Positions 10,458 through 18,612 of a stretch of DNA of 64,000 nt are shown one piece after another. Within the stretch, counting starts at the first letter, position 1. Each line of letters starts with the position of its first letter. The DNA is from JACVRW01 sp963808545 (GTDB taxonomy: Bacteria; Actinomycetota; Thermoleophilia; Solirubrobacterales; Thermoleophilaceae), in contig CAWEGB010000006.1 in NCBI GenBank assembly GCA_963808545.1, positions 124,001-188,000 of the forward strand, written 5' to 3'. The translations under genes were made by a program, and so were the position numbers. Under the pieces are notes generated by a model, which was not told the DNA's origin, ran no database searches, and saw only the letters and a list, made by a program, of their open reading frames with translations.

Positions 10458-11278
10458 CCGGGCGGCTGGTGGTGTGCCCGACCCCGATCGGGAACCTGGA
10501 GGACATCACGCTGCGGGTGCTCTCCGCGCTGCGCGAGGCCGACGTGGTGGCCTGCGAGGACACACGCCGGACCCGCGTGCTGCTCGACCGCTACGGGGTC
10601 AAGGCCACTCTCGTCTCCTACCACGAGCACAACGAGCGGGCGCGTTCGGCCGAATTGGTGCGGCGCATGCGGGACGGGGCGGTGGTCGCGCTCGTCTCCG
10701 ACGCGGGCATGCCGCTCGTGTCCGATCCCGGCTACCTGCTGGTGCGTGGCTGCGTGGCGGCGGGCCTGCCGGTGGAGGTGCTGCCCGGCCCGTCGGCCGC
10801 GATCACCGCGCTGGTGGCCTCGGGGCTGCCGGCCGACGAGTGGCGCTTCCACGGCTTCCTGCCGCGCAAGAAGGGCGAGCTGCGGCGAGAGCTGTCAGAG
10901 CCGGGCGGGACTTTGGTGGCGTTCGAGTCGCCGCGTCGCGTGCCGGCGTCTTTGGCTCTCCTGGCCGAGCTCGACCCGGCGCGCGAGGTGGCGGTGTGCC
11001 GCGAGCTGACGAAGGTGCACGAGGAGATCGTGCGGGGGAGCGCGGTGGAGCTGGCGGCGCGGTACACGGGGGCGCCGCCCAAGGGCGAGGTGGTGCTGGT
11101 GATCGGGCCGGCGGCTGCCGGGTCGGGGCCCGACGGCGGTGCGGACCCCGCCGCCCTCGACGCCCTGCGGCGGCTGGTGGACGCCGGCGCGCATCCCCGG
11201 CGGGCCGCGTCGGTGGTGGCGGAGCTGACGGGGGGTAGCGCGAACGTGTTGTACGAGGCGTTGGTGGCGGAGGAGTAG
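10454..11278 (+). CDS. rsmI: 16S rRNA 2'-O-methyltransferase RsmI
   Basis: 274 residues of the tetrapyrrole-methylase fold. Recognised by TPIGNLEDITLRVLSAL at the N-terminus, CEDTRRTRVLLDRYG, SDAGMPLVSDPG and GPSAAITALVASGLP, all typical of RsmI, which methylates the ribose of C1402 using SAM. A short helical C-terminal domain ends the protein. GTG 10454 overlaps the ROK kinase stop, so the two are co-translated. Confidence 0.95.
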   Translation: MTGRLVVCPTPIGNLEDITLRVLSALREADVVACEDTRRTRVLLDRYGVKATLVSYHEHNERARSAELVRRMRDGAVVALVSDAGMPLVSDPGYLLVRGCVAAGLPVEVLPGPSAAITALVASGLPADEWRFHGFLPRKKGELRRELSEPGGTLVAFESPRRVPASLALLAELDPAREVAVCRELTKVHEEIVRGSAVELAARYTGAPPKGEVVLVIGPAAAGSGPDGGADPAALDALRRLVDAGAHPRRAASVVAELTGGSANVLYEALVAEE

Positions 11279-11320
11279 AGCGGCGGTCGCTGCTTCCCGC
11301 CTCTGCACGATCCCGGATTA

Positions 11321-11337
11321 GGCACCGCAGCGGTGCC
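11321..11337 (+). terminator. Possible weak terminator hairpin after rsmI
   Basis: GGCACCG, a 3-nt loop, then CGGTGCC form a perfect 7-bp hairpin 42 bp after the rsmI stop. There is no T-run, so termination is uncertain. Confidence 0.3.
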
Positions 11338-11471
11338 CAGAGCGGGATTGCTCCGAATCCAGGGCCCGAAGTGTTACGGCCGACCGCCCGATTCCCACAG
11401 CACCGTTACAAACACGCACTGGACAGCTAAAGACGTCCCTGGGTCCCGCGATCGCACCGTACGGTCGCCGC

Positions 11472-12608
11472 ATGAGACCCCTTCTCACCGCTCTCGCTCT
11501 CGCCCTGCTCGGCCTTCTCGTCGTCGCCTCCCCGGCTGCCGCCGCCTGGACGTGGCCGCTTGCGGGGGAGGTGATCACTCAGTACCGGAACGGGGCCGAC
11601 CCGTACGCGGCCGGCCAGCATCGTGGCATCGACATAGCCGGGGCGGTCGGGACACCCGTGGTCGCCGCGGCGGCCGGCCGGGTGCTGCACGCCGGGACGG
11701 CGGGGTCCTCCGGGCTGACCGTCAGCGTCCGGACGTCCCAGGGCCTCGACACCTCCTATCTGCACCTGTCGTCGGCCGCGGTGCGCGAGGGCGCGGCGGT
11801 GGCTGCGGGGCAGCGCCTCGGCACGGTCGGCATCACGGGCCGGCGATCGGCTCAACAGCCGCACCTCCATTTCGGCGTGCGCGAGTCCGGCAGCCGCCAC
11901 GCCTACCGCGACCCGCTCGCCCTCCTGCCCCCGGCTCCGATTCCGGCGCCCGAGAAGCCCCTTCCTGCTCCGGCCCCCGTCGGGGCCCCGGCACCGGTCG
12001 CGCCGGTGCCCTCACCCGTCCGATCACCCGTGCCCGCTCTGTCGCCACGACCGATCGCCTCGCCGGAGCCGCGACGCGCGCCCACCGGCCGGCGCATCCC
12101 GGGGGGTCGTCGCCTACCGACGCGTGCACCTCACGCCGAGCGCACGCCCGCTGCGCGCCGCGAGCCCACCCACGGGGAAGCGCGTGTGCCGTCGCCCTCC
12201 CCGGCCTTCGATCCGCGACCGGCGAGCGTTCCGGACCGAGCTCCTGACACCGAACGAGCCGGCCGGACCGGGGCTCCGAGCAAGACACCGTCGGCTGCGA
12301 GCGATGCGCTCCGGGCGGGCCCGCAGCTCGGCCCGGGCAAGACGGGCGCATCCGCCCTGAGTCCGGAGCCAGGCCGGGCGGCGCCTCGACCCTCGGCTCC
12401 CAGCCAGGGCAGTGGCCCCGATATCGGCTGGGCGCTGGCCTGCCTCGGCCTGCTCCTGGCCGCCGGGATCATCGGCCTCACCAACGATGGTCGCGAAAGT
12501 GCCCGTAAGGGCGCCGGGAGGCTGTCCACACTGCTCCGGCCGCCGGACGGCGAGCGCGCGGTGCGCGCGAGCCCTCGCCCTGACCGGCCGTGGCTGAGCT
12601 TCGCGTAG
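11472..12608 (+). CDS. Secreted, Pro-rich M23 (LytM-type) peptidase with C-terminal membrane anchor
   Basis: 378 residues. A signal peptide (first 25) is followed by the LytM domain with zinc ligands His50 and Asp54 in HRGIDIAG, then His98 in YLHLS, and His131/His133 in PHLHF. A long Pro/Arg-rich linker (about 150-310) leads to one membrane helix near 315-340 (IGWALACLGLLLAAGIIGL) and a basic tail. It should hydrolyse peptidoglycan cross-bridges outside the cell while tethered. TACGGT (11460-11465) lies 6 nt before ATG, consistent with a leaderless start. Its last codons contain a 32-bp sequence repeated at 19.86 kb. Confidence 0.9.
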   Translation: MRPLLTALALALLGLLVVASPAAAAWTWPLAGEVITQYRNGADPYAAGQHRGIDIAGAVGTPVVAAAAGRVLHAGTAGSSGLTVSVRTSQGLDTSYLHLSSAAVREGAAVAAGQRLGTVGITGRRSAQQPHLHFGVRESGSRHAYRDPLALLPPAPIPAPEKPLPAPAPVGAPAPVAPVPSPVRSPVPALSPRPIASPEPRRAPTGRRIPGGRRLPTRAPHAERTPAARREPTHGEARVPSPSPAFDPRPASVPDRAPDTERAGRTGAPSKTPSAASDALRAGPQLGPGKTGASALSPEPGRAAPRPSAPSQGSGPDIGWALACLGLLLAAGIIGLTNDGRESARKGAGRLSTLLRPPDGERAVRASPRPDRPWLSFA

Positions 12609-12620
12609 CATCGAACCTGG

Positions 12621-14141
12621 ATGTCGTACTACGTCACCACGCCCATCTACTACGTGAACGGCGAGCCTCACCTGGGGCACGCCTACACGACGATCGCGGC
12701 CGACGTGCTGGCGCGACACATGCGCCAGCGGGGCGAGGACGTCTTCTTCCTGACGGGCACAGACGAGCACGGAGAGCCCGTGGCCCAGGCGGCCGAGGCG
12801 CTCGGCATCACTCCTCGGGAGCTGGGCGACCGCAACGCCGTCCGCTTCAAGGAGCTGGCCGCCCGGCTGAACGTCACCAACGACTTCTTCATACGCACCA
12901 CCGATCCGGAGCACATGGCAAAAGTCGCGGAGGTCGTCCAGCGCATCCACGACAACGGCCACGTCTACGCCGGGCACTACGAAGGCTGGTACTGCCCGCG
13001 CTGCGCGGACTTCAAGACGGAGACCGAGCTGGAGGACGGCAACCGCTGCCCCATCCACCACATCGTCCTGGAGAAGGAGAAGGAGGACAACTGGTTCTTC
13101 CGGCTGTCCGCCTTCCAGGAGCCGCTCGAGAAGCTCTACGCCGAGCAGCCCGGCTTCGTGGTTCCGCGGAACCGCTACAACGAGGCGCTGTCGTTCATCA
13201 AGGGCGGACTGCTCGACTTCTCGCTCAGCCGGCAGCGGCTCAAGTGGGGTGTCCCGGTTCCGTGGGACTCGTCCCAGGTGATCTACGTCTGGATCGACGC
13301 GCTTCTCAACTACTACACCGCGCTCTCGTACGCCCGGTCCGGCGAGGATCTGACCGCCCGTTTCTGGCCGGCGAGCGTCCATCTGATCGGCAAGGACATC
13401 CTGAAGTTCCACGCGGTCATCTGGCCGGCGCTGCTGATGGCCGCCGGCCTCGAGGTGCCGCGGCGCGTGGCCATCCACGGCTACCTGCTGCTGGGCGAGG
13501 AGAAGATGTCCAAGTCGCTGGGCAACGTCATCGAGCCGTTTCGGGTGGCCGACCTCTACGGCGCCGACGCCCTGCGCTTCTACACGTTGCGGGAGGTGAG
13601 CTTCGGTGGCGACGGCGAGGTGTCGCCCGAAGGGTTCGAGACGCGCTACAACAGCGAGCTGGCCAACGAATACGGCAACCTGGCCAGCCGGACGCTCGCC
13701 ATGATCGAGCGCTACCGGGACGGGGTGGTCCCCGACGCCCAGCCCGCCGCGGCGCTGGTGTCCGAGTTCGACGGCCTGGCCGACCGCGTGTGCGCTCGCA
13801 TCGACCAAGTGGAGCTCACCACGGCTCTGGACGAGATCTGGAGCCGCATCAAGCTCCTGAACGCCTACGTTCAACAGGAAGAGCCGTGGAAGCTGTCCAA
13901 GGACGATGGCCAGGCGGACCATCTCGACGAGGTCCTCTACAGCCTCGCCGAGGGTCTGCGAGTCGTGTCGGTGCTCGTGCATCCCTTCGTACCCGAGTCG
14001 GCCGAGCGGCTGCTCGAGGTGCTCGGGCACACCGACCTGTCACTGGAGGGCGCGCGGCTCGGCGCCACCGGTGGCGGAGCCAGGATCGGCGAGCTGGGGC
14101 AGCTCTTCCCGCGGGTGGAGGCCGAGGCGCCGGCCGCGTAG
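12621..14141 (+). CDS. metG: Methionyl-tRNA synthetase
   Basis: 506 residues, a class I synthetase charging initiator and elongator tRNA-Met. HLGH at 17-20 is the HIGH signature and KMSKS starts at 295. A zinc-knuckle insert begins near residue 125 (CPRC then CPIH). No C-terminal tRNA-binding (EMAP-like) domain is fused, but a separate CsaA-type one is encoded at 45.0 kb. TAGCAT (12606-12611), overlapping the stop of the peptidase gene, lies 9 nt before ATG 12621. Confidence 0.97.
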   Translation: MSYYVTTPIYYVNGEPHLGHAYTTIAADVLARHMRQRGEDVFFLTGTDEHGEPVAQAAEALGITPRELGDRNAVRFKELAARLNVTNDFFIRTTDPEHMAKVAEVVQRIHDNGHVYAGHYEGWYCPRCADFKTETELEDGNRCPIHHIVLEKEKEDNWFFRLSAFQEPLEKLYAEQPGFVVPRNRYNEALSFIKGGLLDFSLSRQRLKWGVPVPWDSSQVIYVWIDALLNYYTALSYARSGEDLTARFWPASVHLIGKDILKFHAVIWPALLMAAGLEVPRRVAIHGYLLLGEEKMSKSLGNVIEPFRVADLYGADALRFYTLREVSFGGDGEVSPEGFETRYNSELANEYGNLASRTLAMIERYRDGVVPDAQPAAALVSEFDGLADRVCARIDQVELTTALDEIWSRIKLLNAYVQQEEPWKLSKDDGQADHLDEVLYSLAEGLRVVSVLVHPFVPESAERLLEVLGHTDLSLEGARLGATGGGARIGELGQLFPRVEAEAPAA

Positions 14142-14153
14142 CTTCTTCCGAAG

Positions 14154-14906
14154 GTGATCGACAGCCACTGCCACCTCGACGCGTGCGAGCCGCCGGACGC
14201 CGAACTGGTGGAGCGCGCACGAGCCGCAGGGGTCACCCGCCTCGCGACCGTCGGGACGGACGGGCCATCGATCGAGCGGGCGCTTCATGCCGCCGGCATC
14301 CACGAGGAGGTGATCGCCATCGTTGGCCGCCACCCCCACGAGACGGAGGGCTTCGGCGCCCCGGACCTGGAGGCCATCGAGGCGGCCGCCCTGCACCCGA
14401 AGGCGCGGGCCATCGGCGAGACGGGCCTCGACTACTACCGCGACTATTCGCCGCACGAGGACCAGCGGCGTGCCTTCGCGGCCCAGCTCGAGTTGGCCGG
14501 GCGGCTGAGCCTGCCGGTCGTCATTCACACCCGTGCCGCCGAGGACGACACCTTCGCCCTGTTGCGCGAGCACGCGGCCGGCCTGCCCGCCGTGATCCTC
14601 CACTGCTTCTCCGCGCCGGAGCGGCTCGAGGAGTGCGTCGAGCGCGGCTATCTCTGCTCCATGGCGGGGAACGTGACCTATCCGAAGGCCAAGGAGCTCC
14701 AGGCCGCCGCGCGCGACCTTCCCTCCGAGCTGTTGCTCGTTGAGACCGACTCCCCCTACCTCGCGCCCCAGCCCGTCAGGGGTAGACCCAACGAGCCCGC
14801 CAACGTCGTGCACACCGCCGCCTTCGTCGCCGAGCTGCGCGGGGTGGCCTTCCACGAGCTCGAGCGCACGGTGCACGAGAACGCCGAGCGCGTGCTCGGA
14901 CCGTGA
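14154..14906 (+). CDS. tatD: TatD family metal-dependent DNase
   Basis: 250 residues. The metal-binding start IDSHCHLDA, the GRHPHE and GETGLDYYRD motifs, HTRAAEDD, HCFS and ETDSPYLAP are all in order, so the active site is complete. TatD proteins are divalent-metal nucleases linked to DNA repair and turnover. The start is GTG 14154: TAGCTT (14139-14144) overlaps the metG stop and is 9 nt upstream. The stop overlaps rsmA (GTGA). Confidence 0.94.
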   Translation: MIDSHCHLDACEPPDAELVERARAAGVTRLATVGTDGPSIERALHAAGIHEEVIAIVGRHPHETEGFGAPDLEAIEAAALHPKARAIGETGLDYYRDYSPHEDQRRAFAAQLELAGRLSLPVVIHTRAAEDDTFALLREHAAGLPAVILHCFSAPERLEECVERGYLCSMAGNVTYPKAKELQAAARDLPSELLLVETDSPYLAPQPVRGRPNEPANVVHTAAFVAELRGVAFHELERTVHENAERVLGP

Positions 14907-15796
14907 CCGAGACGAGCGACCCGGCGCCCGACGGCCTCCCCCGCCAGGCCAGCCTTCGCCGCCTGAGAGCGTTCGCGATCCGCCCCAACCGCGAGCTCGG
15001 CCAGAACTTCCTGATCGACGACAACCTTCTCGGCGTGATCGGGAGAGCGGCTGAGCTGGATTCCCACGACGTGGTGCTGGAGGTCGGCGGCGGCCTCGGC
15101 GTGTTGTCCGAGTACCTCGCGCCTCGGGTGGCGCACCTGCACGTGATCGAGGTGGACCGGGCGCTCGAGGCGCCCTTGCGCGAGGCGATCGACCCCTTCG
15201 CCAACGCCGAGCTGCATGTGGCGGACGCGGTCAAGCTCGACCTCGGTGAGCTCAGCCCGGCGCCGGACAAGGTGGTGGCCAACCTGCCCTACGGAGTGGC
15301 CGCCACGGTCATCCTCAAATCGATCTCCGAGCTGCCCGAGGCGCGCCTCTGGGTGGCCATGGTGCAGCGCGAAGTCGGCGAGCGGCTGGCGTCGGCGCCG
15401 GGCGGCAAGTCATACGGCGCCACCTCGGTGCTGGCGCAGCTGGCCTGCGACGTGAGCCTCCTGCGCCGCGTCCCGCGCACGGTCTTTCACCCCGAGCCCA
15501 ACGTCGAATCCGCGCTCGTGCTGCTGCGCCGCACCGGGCCCGCGCCGACGCCGGAGCTCGTGGCGCTGGTGCACGCCGGGTTCGCTCACCGCCGCAAGGC
15601 GCTGGCCGGCTCGCTTGCTCTCTCCCCCGGGACGGAGCGAGAAGCCGGCCGCGAGCTGCGCGACGTCACCCGCGTCGCCCTGGAACAGCTCGGCCACCCT
15701 GCCGACGCGCGCGCCGAGCGGCTCCCCCCCGAGGACTGGCCGCGTCTGGCGACGGCGATCGGTACCGAGCGGCTGGCGGGGCTGCGCCCACGCTGA
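14903..15796 (+). CDS. rsmA: 16S rRNA dimethyladenosine transferase RsmA (KsgA)
   Basis: 297 residues. It dimethylates the two adenosines near the 3' end of 16S rRNA. LGQNFLIDDNLL, VLEVGGGLGVLSEYL (SAM site), VIEVDRALEAPL and the catalytic VANLPYGVA (NLPY) are present. GTG 14903 overlaps the tatD stop by 4 nt. The tatD-rsmA-ispE order is common in actinobacteria and supports all three calls. Confidence 0.96.
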   Translation: MTETSDPAPDGLPRQASLRRLRAFAIRPNRELGQNFLIDDNLLGVIGRAAELDSHDVVLEVGGGLGVLSEYLAPRVAHLHVIEVDRALEAPLREAIDPFANAELHVADAVKLDLGELSPAPDKVVANLPYGVAATVILKSISELPEARLWVAMVQREVGERLASAPGGKSYGATSVLAQLACDVSLLRRVPRTVFHPEPNVESALVLLRRTGPAPTPELVALVHAGFAHRRKALAGSLALSPGTEREAGRELRDVTRVALEQLGHPADARAERLPPEDWPRLATAIGTERLAGLRPR

Positions 15797-15829
15797 GGCG
15801 CCGCGACCGGCACCCGTAGCCTCCCCGCC

Positions 15830-16687
15830 GTGCTCCTGCATGAGGAGGCCCCGGCCAAGCTCAACCTGGTTCTTCACGTCGGCCCGGTACGCGCCGACGG
15901 CCTTCATCCGCTGTGCTCGCTGTTCGCGTCGATCGATCTCGTCGACGAGCTTCACGGTCGACTGGCCGACCAGCAGGACGACTCCGTGGAGTGTGAGGGA
16001 GTGGCCGGGCCCAACCTGGCCCTGGCGGCGATCGAACGCTTCCGGGGCGACGTCGACCCCGGGCTGCCGCCGGTGAGCCTTCGCATCGACAAGCGGATAC
16101 CCGTGGCAGCCGGCCTGGGCGGAGGCAGCGCCGACGCCGCCGCGGCGCTGCGCATCGTGAACCGCCTGGCGGGCGAACCGCTCGATCCCGACGGCCTGCG
16201 CGCGCTCGCCGCGGAGCTCGGCTCCGACGTGCCCAGCCAGGTGGAGCCCGGTCACGCGCTGGTGTCGGGAGCGGGAGAGCGGGTCGAGCCGGTCGAGCTG
16301 CCGCCACTGGCGGCGCTCCTCGTTCCCGATCCCGCGGGACTGTCCACGGCGTCGGCCTACGCCGAGCTCGACGCTCTCGGCGGCGGCCGCGTGCCTCTGG
16401 AGCTCGAGCCGCTGCGCGCGCTCGTGCGCGGTGCCGCCGTCGACCCGGTCCGCCTGGCGGACGCCCTCGAGAACGACCTGGAGCCCGCCGCGCTCTCGCT
16501 GCGCCCCGAGCTCCGGGGTCGCCTCGACGTCCTGATGGCGGCCGGAGCGCTGGGCGCCGCGGTGAGCGGGTCGGGGCCGACGTGCTTCGGGCTCTTCGCC
16601 GATCGGGGCGCCGCCGACGAGGCTGCCGCGGCGATTCCGGGCGCGATCGTGGCGCAGTTCCGCCAGTCGCGGCCCGATCGGGCCTAG
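15830..16687 (+). CDS. ispE: 4-diphosphocytidyl-2-C-methyl-D-erythritol kinase
   Basis: 285 residues of the GHMP kinase family. APAKLNLVLHVGPVRADGLH at the N-terminus, the ATP loop PVAAGLGGGSADAAAALR and the C-terminal GAAVSGSGPTCFGLF identify IspE of the MEP isoprenoid pathway. The start is GTG 15830 because TAGCCT (15817-15822) lies 7 nt upstream and no ribosome site is seen. Confidence 0.95.
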   Translation: MLLHEEAPAKLNLVLHVGPVRADGLHPLCSLFASIDLVDELHGRLADQQDDSVECEGVAGPNLALAAIERFRGDVDPGLPPVSLRIDKRIPVAAGLGGGSADAAAALRIVNRLAGEPLDPDGLRALAAELGSDVPSQVEPGHALVSGAGERVEPVELPPLAALLVPDPAGLSTASAYAELDALGGGRVPLELEPLRALVRGAAVDPVRLADALENDLEPAALSLRPELRGRLDVLMAAGALGAAVSGSGPTCFGLFADRGAADEAAAAIPGAIVAQFRQSRPDRA

Positions 16688-16717
16688 CCGGGCGGGGCTC
16701 GGGTACCTTCGGGCGCA

Positions 16718-17731
16718 GTGTCCGCGGGGAAGATCGTCGCTGCAGTGGCCGCCGTGCTCGTCGCGGCCTTCGTGGTGTGGCGCTGGCGCAAGCTGTCCGG
16801 CGAGCGCAAGGCGATCGGCGTGCTCCTGGCGCTGGCACTGGCCGTCTACGCCACCGGCCTGCTCTCCCTGCTTCCCGATCCCAAGAAGGTGATCGAGGAC
16901 ATCGCCGAGGCGCTGGGCCCGTGGACGTACGCGCTGGTCGGCGTGATGGCCTTCCTGGAGACCGGCGCCTTCGTGGGGCTGGTGGCTCCGGGCGAGACCG
17001 TCGTGATCGCCGGAGGAGTGATCGCCGGTCAGGGCACGATCGAGCTGCTGCCGCTGATCGGGCTCGTGTGGATCTGCGCGATCCTGGGTGACACCACGAG
17101 CTTCTACATCGGACGTCGTCTGGGACGCGGCTTCCTGGAGAAACACGGCCCGCGCGTGAAGATCACCCACGAGCGGCTCGAGCAGGTGGAGAGCTACTTC
17201 GACCGCCACGGCGGCAAGACGATCCTGATCGGGCGCTTCATCGGCCTCGTGCGCGCGCTGGCGCCCTTCATCGCGGGCTCCTCCGGCCTGGCCTATCGGC
17301 GCTTCATCCCCTACAGCATCGTCGGCACGGGGCTCTGGGCATCGATCTTCTGTGTCCTGGGCTTCGTCTTCTGGCGCTCCTTCGACCGGGTGGCCGAGAT
17401 CGCCGGGCAGGCGGTCTTCGGGTTCGGGTATCATCGTGGCCGTGATCGTCGGCGTGGTGGTCGCTCTATCGCCGCCGAGCCGAGATCAAGGAGTGGCTCC
17501 TGGCCCACCAGCGCCATCCGCTGGTGCGCCCCCTGTTCGCCGTCGGCCGTCCGCATATACCGCCGGGTCATCGGTCCGCTGTGGGAGCGGATCGCCCCGG
17601 AGGTCCGCTTCCTCTGGAATCGCGTGACGCCCGGGGACCTCGGTCTCGAACTGACCACCGCCGCTCGCGGTCGCCGGCGATCGGCCTGTTCGTGTTCCTC
17701 CTCTACGTGTTCGAGCTCTCCGGCGACCTGA
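16718..17731 (+). CDS. DedA/VTT-domain membrane protein (reading frame breaks near 17430)
   Basis: Residues 1-237 form a normal DedA (SNARE-associated/VTT) domain: several membrane helices, FLETGAFVGLVAPGETVV, GDTTSFYIGRRLGRGFLEKHG and FIGLVRALAPFIAGSSG. After FGFG (about 17430) this frame turns into Arg-rich nonsense, while the next frame reads IIVAVIVGVVVAL. Sensible peptide returns to this frame only at 17565-17660 (VIGPLWERIAPEVRFLWNRV). This looks like the first half of a DedA-PAP2 fusion broken by several indels. TACCTT (16704-16709) lies 8 nt before GTG 16718. DedA proteins act as undecaprenyl-phosphate or phospholipid transporters in the inner membrane. Confidence 0.8.
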   Translation: MSAGKIVAAVAAVLVAAFVVWRWRKLSGERKAIGVLLALALAVYATGLLSLLPDPKKVIEDIAEALGPWTYALVGVMAFLETGAFVGLVAPGETVVIAGGVIAGQGTIELLPLIGLVWICAILGDTTSFYIGRRLGRGFLEKHGPRVKITHERLEQVESYFDRHGGKTILIGRFIGLVRALAPFIAGSSGLAYRRFIPYSIVGTGLWASIFCVLGFVFWRSFDRVAEIAGQAVFGFGYHRGRDRRRGGRSIAAEPRSRSGSWPTSAIRWCAPCSPSAVRIYRRVIGPLWERIAPEVRFLWNRVTPGDLGLELTTAARGRRRSACSCSSSTCSSSPAT

Positions 17732-18321
17732 ACCCGACGCCCCTGGACACCGAGACACTCGATCTCGCCGACCAGCTCTTCAACGAGATGGCGGTGGACA
17801 TCGCCAAGGTGGTCACCCAACTGGGCGCCCTGCCCGTGGTCATCGGCCTCGTGCTGGCGACCTCGATCCTGCTCGCCGCCCGCAGACGCTGGACCGAGAT
17901 CATCGTTCTGGTGGGCGGCCTCGCCCTGATCTACGTGACCGTGCACGTGGCCAAGGGCGCCCTGGACCGGCCCCGTCCGGCCGGCCCGCTGGTGGATACC
18001 TCCCTGGCCTCGTTCCCCAGCGGCCACGCCGCCTACGCCACGGCGTGGATCGCCGTGGCGCTGGTGCTCACCCGGCGCCTGGACCTGATCACCAACGCCG
18101 CGGTCCTGCTCGGCACGGTCGCGATCGTGGCCGTGGTGGGCCTGTCACGGATCTACCTGCGCGCTCACTACTGGTCGGACGTGGCGGCAGGATGGGGCCT
18201 GGGCTGTGGGATCTTCGCGGCGCTGACGGCGATCGTCCTGGTCGTCGAGTACATCCGCAACAATGACTACGAGCGCGAGCCGGACACGCCCCCGGTCCCG
18301 CTCGCGCCCACGCCCAGATGA
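17524..18321 (+). CDS. PAP2-family phosphatase domain, probably the broken-off C-half of a DedA-PAP2 fusion
   Basis: From about 17680 this frame encodes a complete PAP2 membrane phosphatase: a first helix AIGLFVFLLYVFELSG, then KGALDRPRP (C1), FPSGHAAYATA (C2) and SRIYLRAHYWSDVAAG (C3), followed by a last helix. It would dephosphorylate a lipid pyrophosphate such as undecaprenyl-PP. The first ~50 codons (17524-17675) are not convincing protein, so the annotated start is nominal; true translation probably came from the DedA frame. The stop overlaps the next small gene (ATGA). Confidence 0.75.
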   Translation: MRPLFAVGRPHIPPGHRSAVGADRPGGPLPLESRDARGPRSRTDHRRSRSPAIGLFVFLLYVFELSGDLNPTPLDTETLDLADQLFNEMAVDIAKVVTQLGALPVVIGLVLATSILLAARRRWTEIIVLVGGLALIYVTVHVAKGALDRPRPAGPLVDTSLASFPSGHAAYATAWIAVALVLTRRLDLITNAAVLLGTVAIVAVVGLSRIYLRAHYWSDVAAGWGLGCGIFAALTAIVLVVEYIRNNDYEREPDTPPVPLAPTPR

Positions 18322-18539
18322 GTGATCTCACGAGCACCGAGCTGACCATCGCGCTGGCCGCCGGCCTGGTGGGGGTCGGCTACCTGTTCTTCATCCTGCT
18401 TCCGGCCTGGCGCTGCTACGGAAGGCTCTGGGAGAAGATCGCGGCGAGCTTCCTCACGCTCTTCGTGCTGGCGACCCTCGTCGGCGGCGGCGTGGCGGTG
18501 GGCTTCGCGATCGTCTGGTCCTACGACCAGTACGCCTGA
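18318..18539 (+). CDS. Small two-helix membrane protein
   Basis: 73 residues, nearly all in two hydrophobic helices (LTIALAAGLVGVGYLFFILL and FLTLFVLATLVGGGVAVGF) joined by a short basic/aromatic loop. ATG 18318 overlaps the PAP2 stop, so it is translated with it and may be an accessory subunit. No named family recognised. Confidence 0.7.
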   Translation: MSDLTSTELTIALAAGLVGVGYLFFILLPAWRCYGRLWEKIAASFLTLFVLATLVGGGVAVGFAIVWSYDQYA

Positions 18540-18612
18540 GCAACCCCGCTCGCTGCGTGCTCTTTGTCTCAAGCGGGGCGGCGGGCCGCCCGTCCGTCGA
18601 TACGATCCGCGG

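Noticed and set aside
11279..11471. Possible c-di-AMP (ydaO-type) riboswitch before the M23 peptidase gene
   Set aside because: Such riboswitches often precede cell-wall hydrolases in actinobacteria, but the conserved core is not found, and the -10 box only 6 nt before the ATG leaves no leader.
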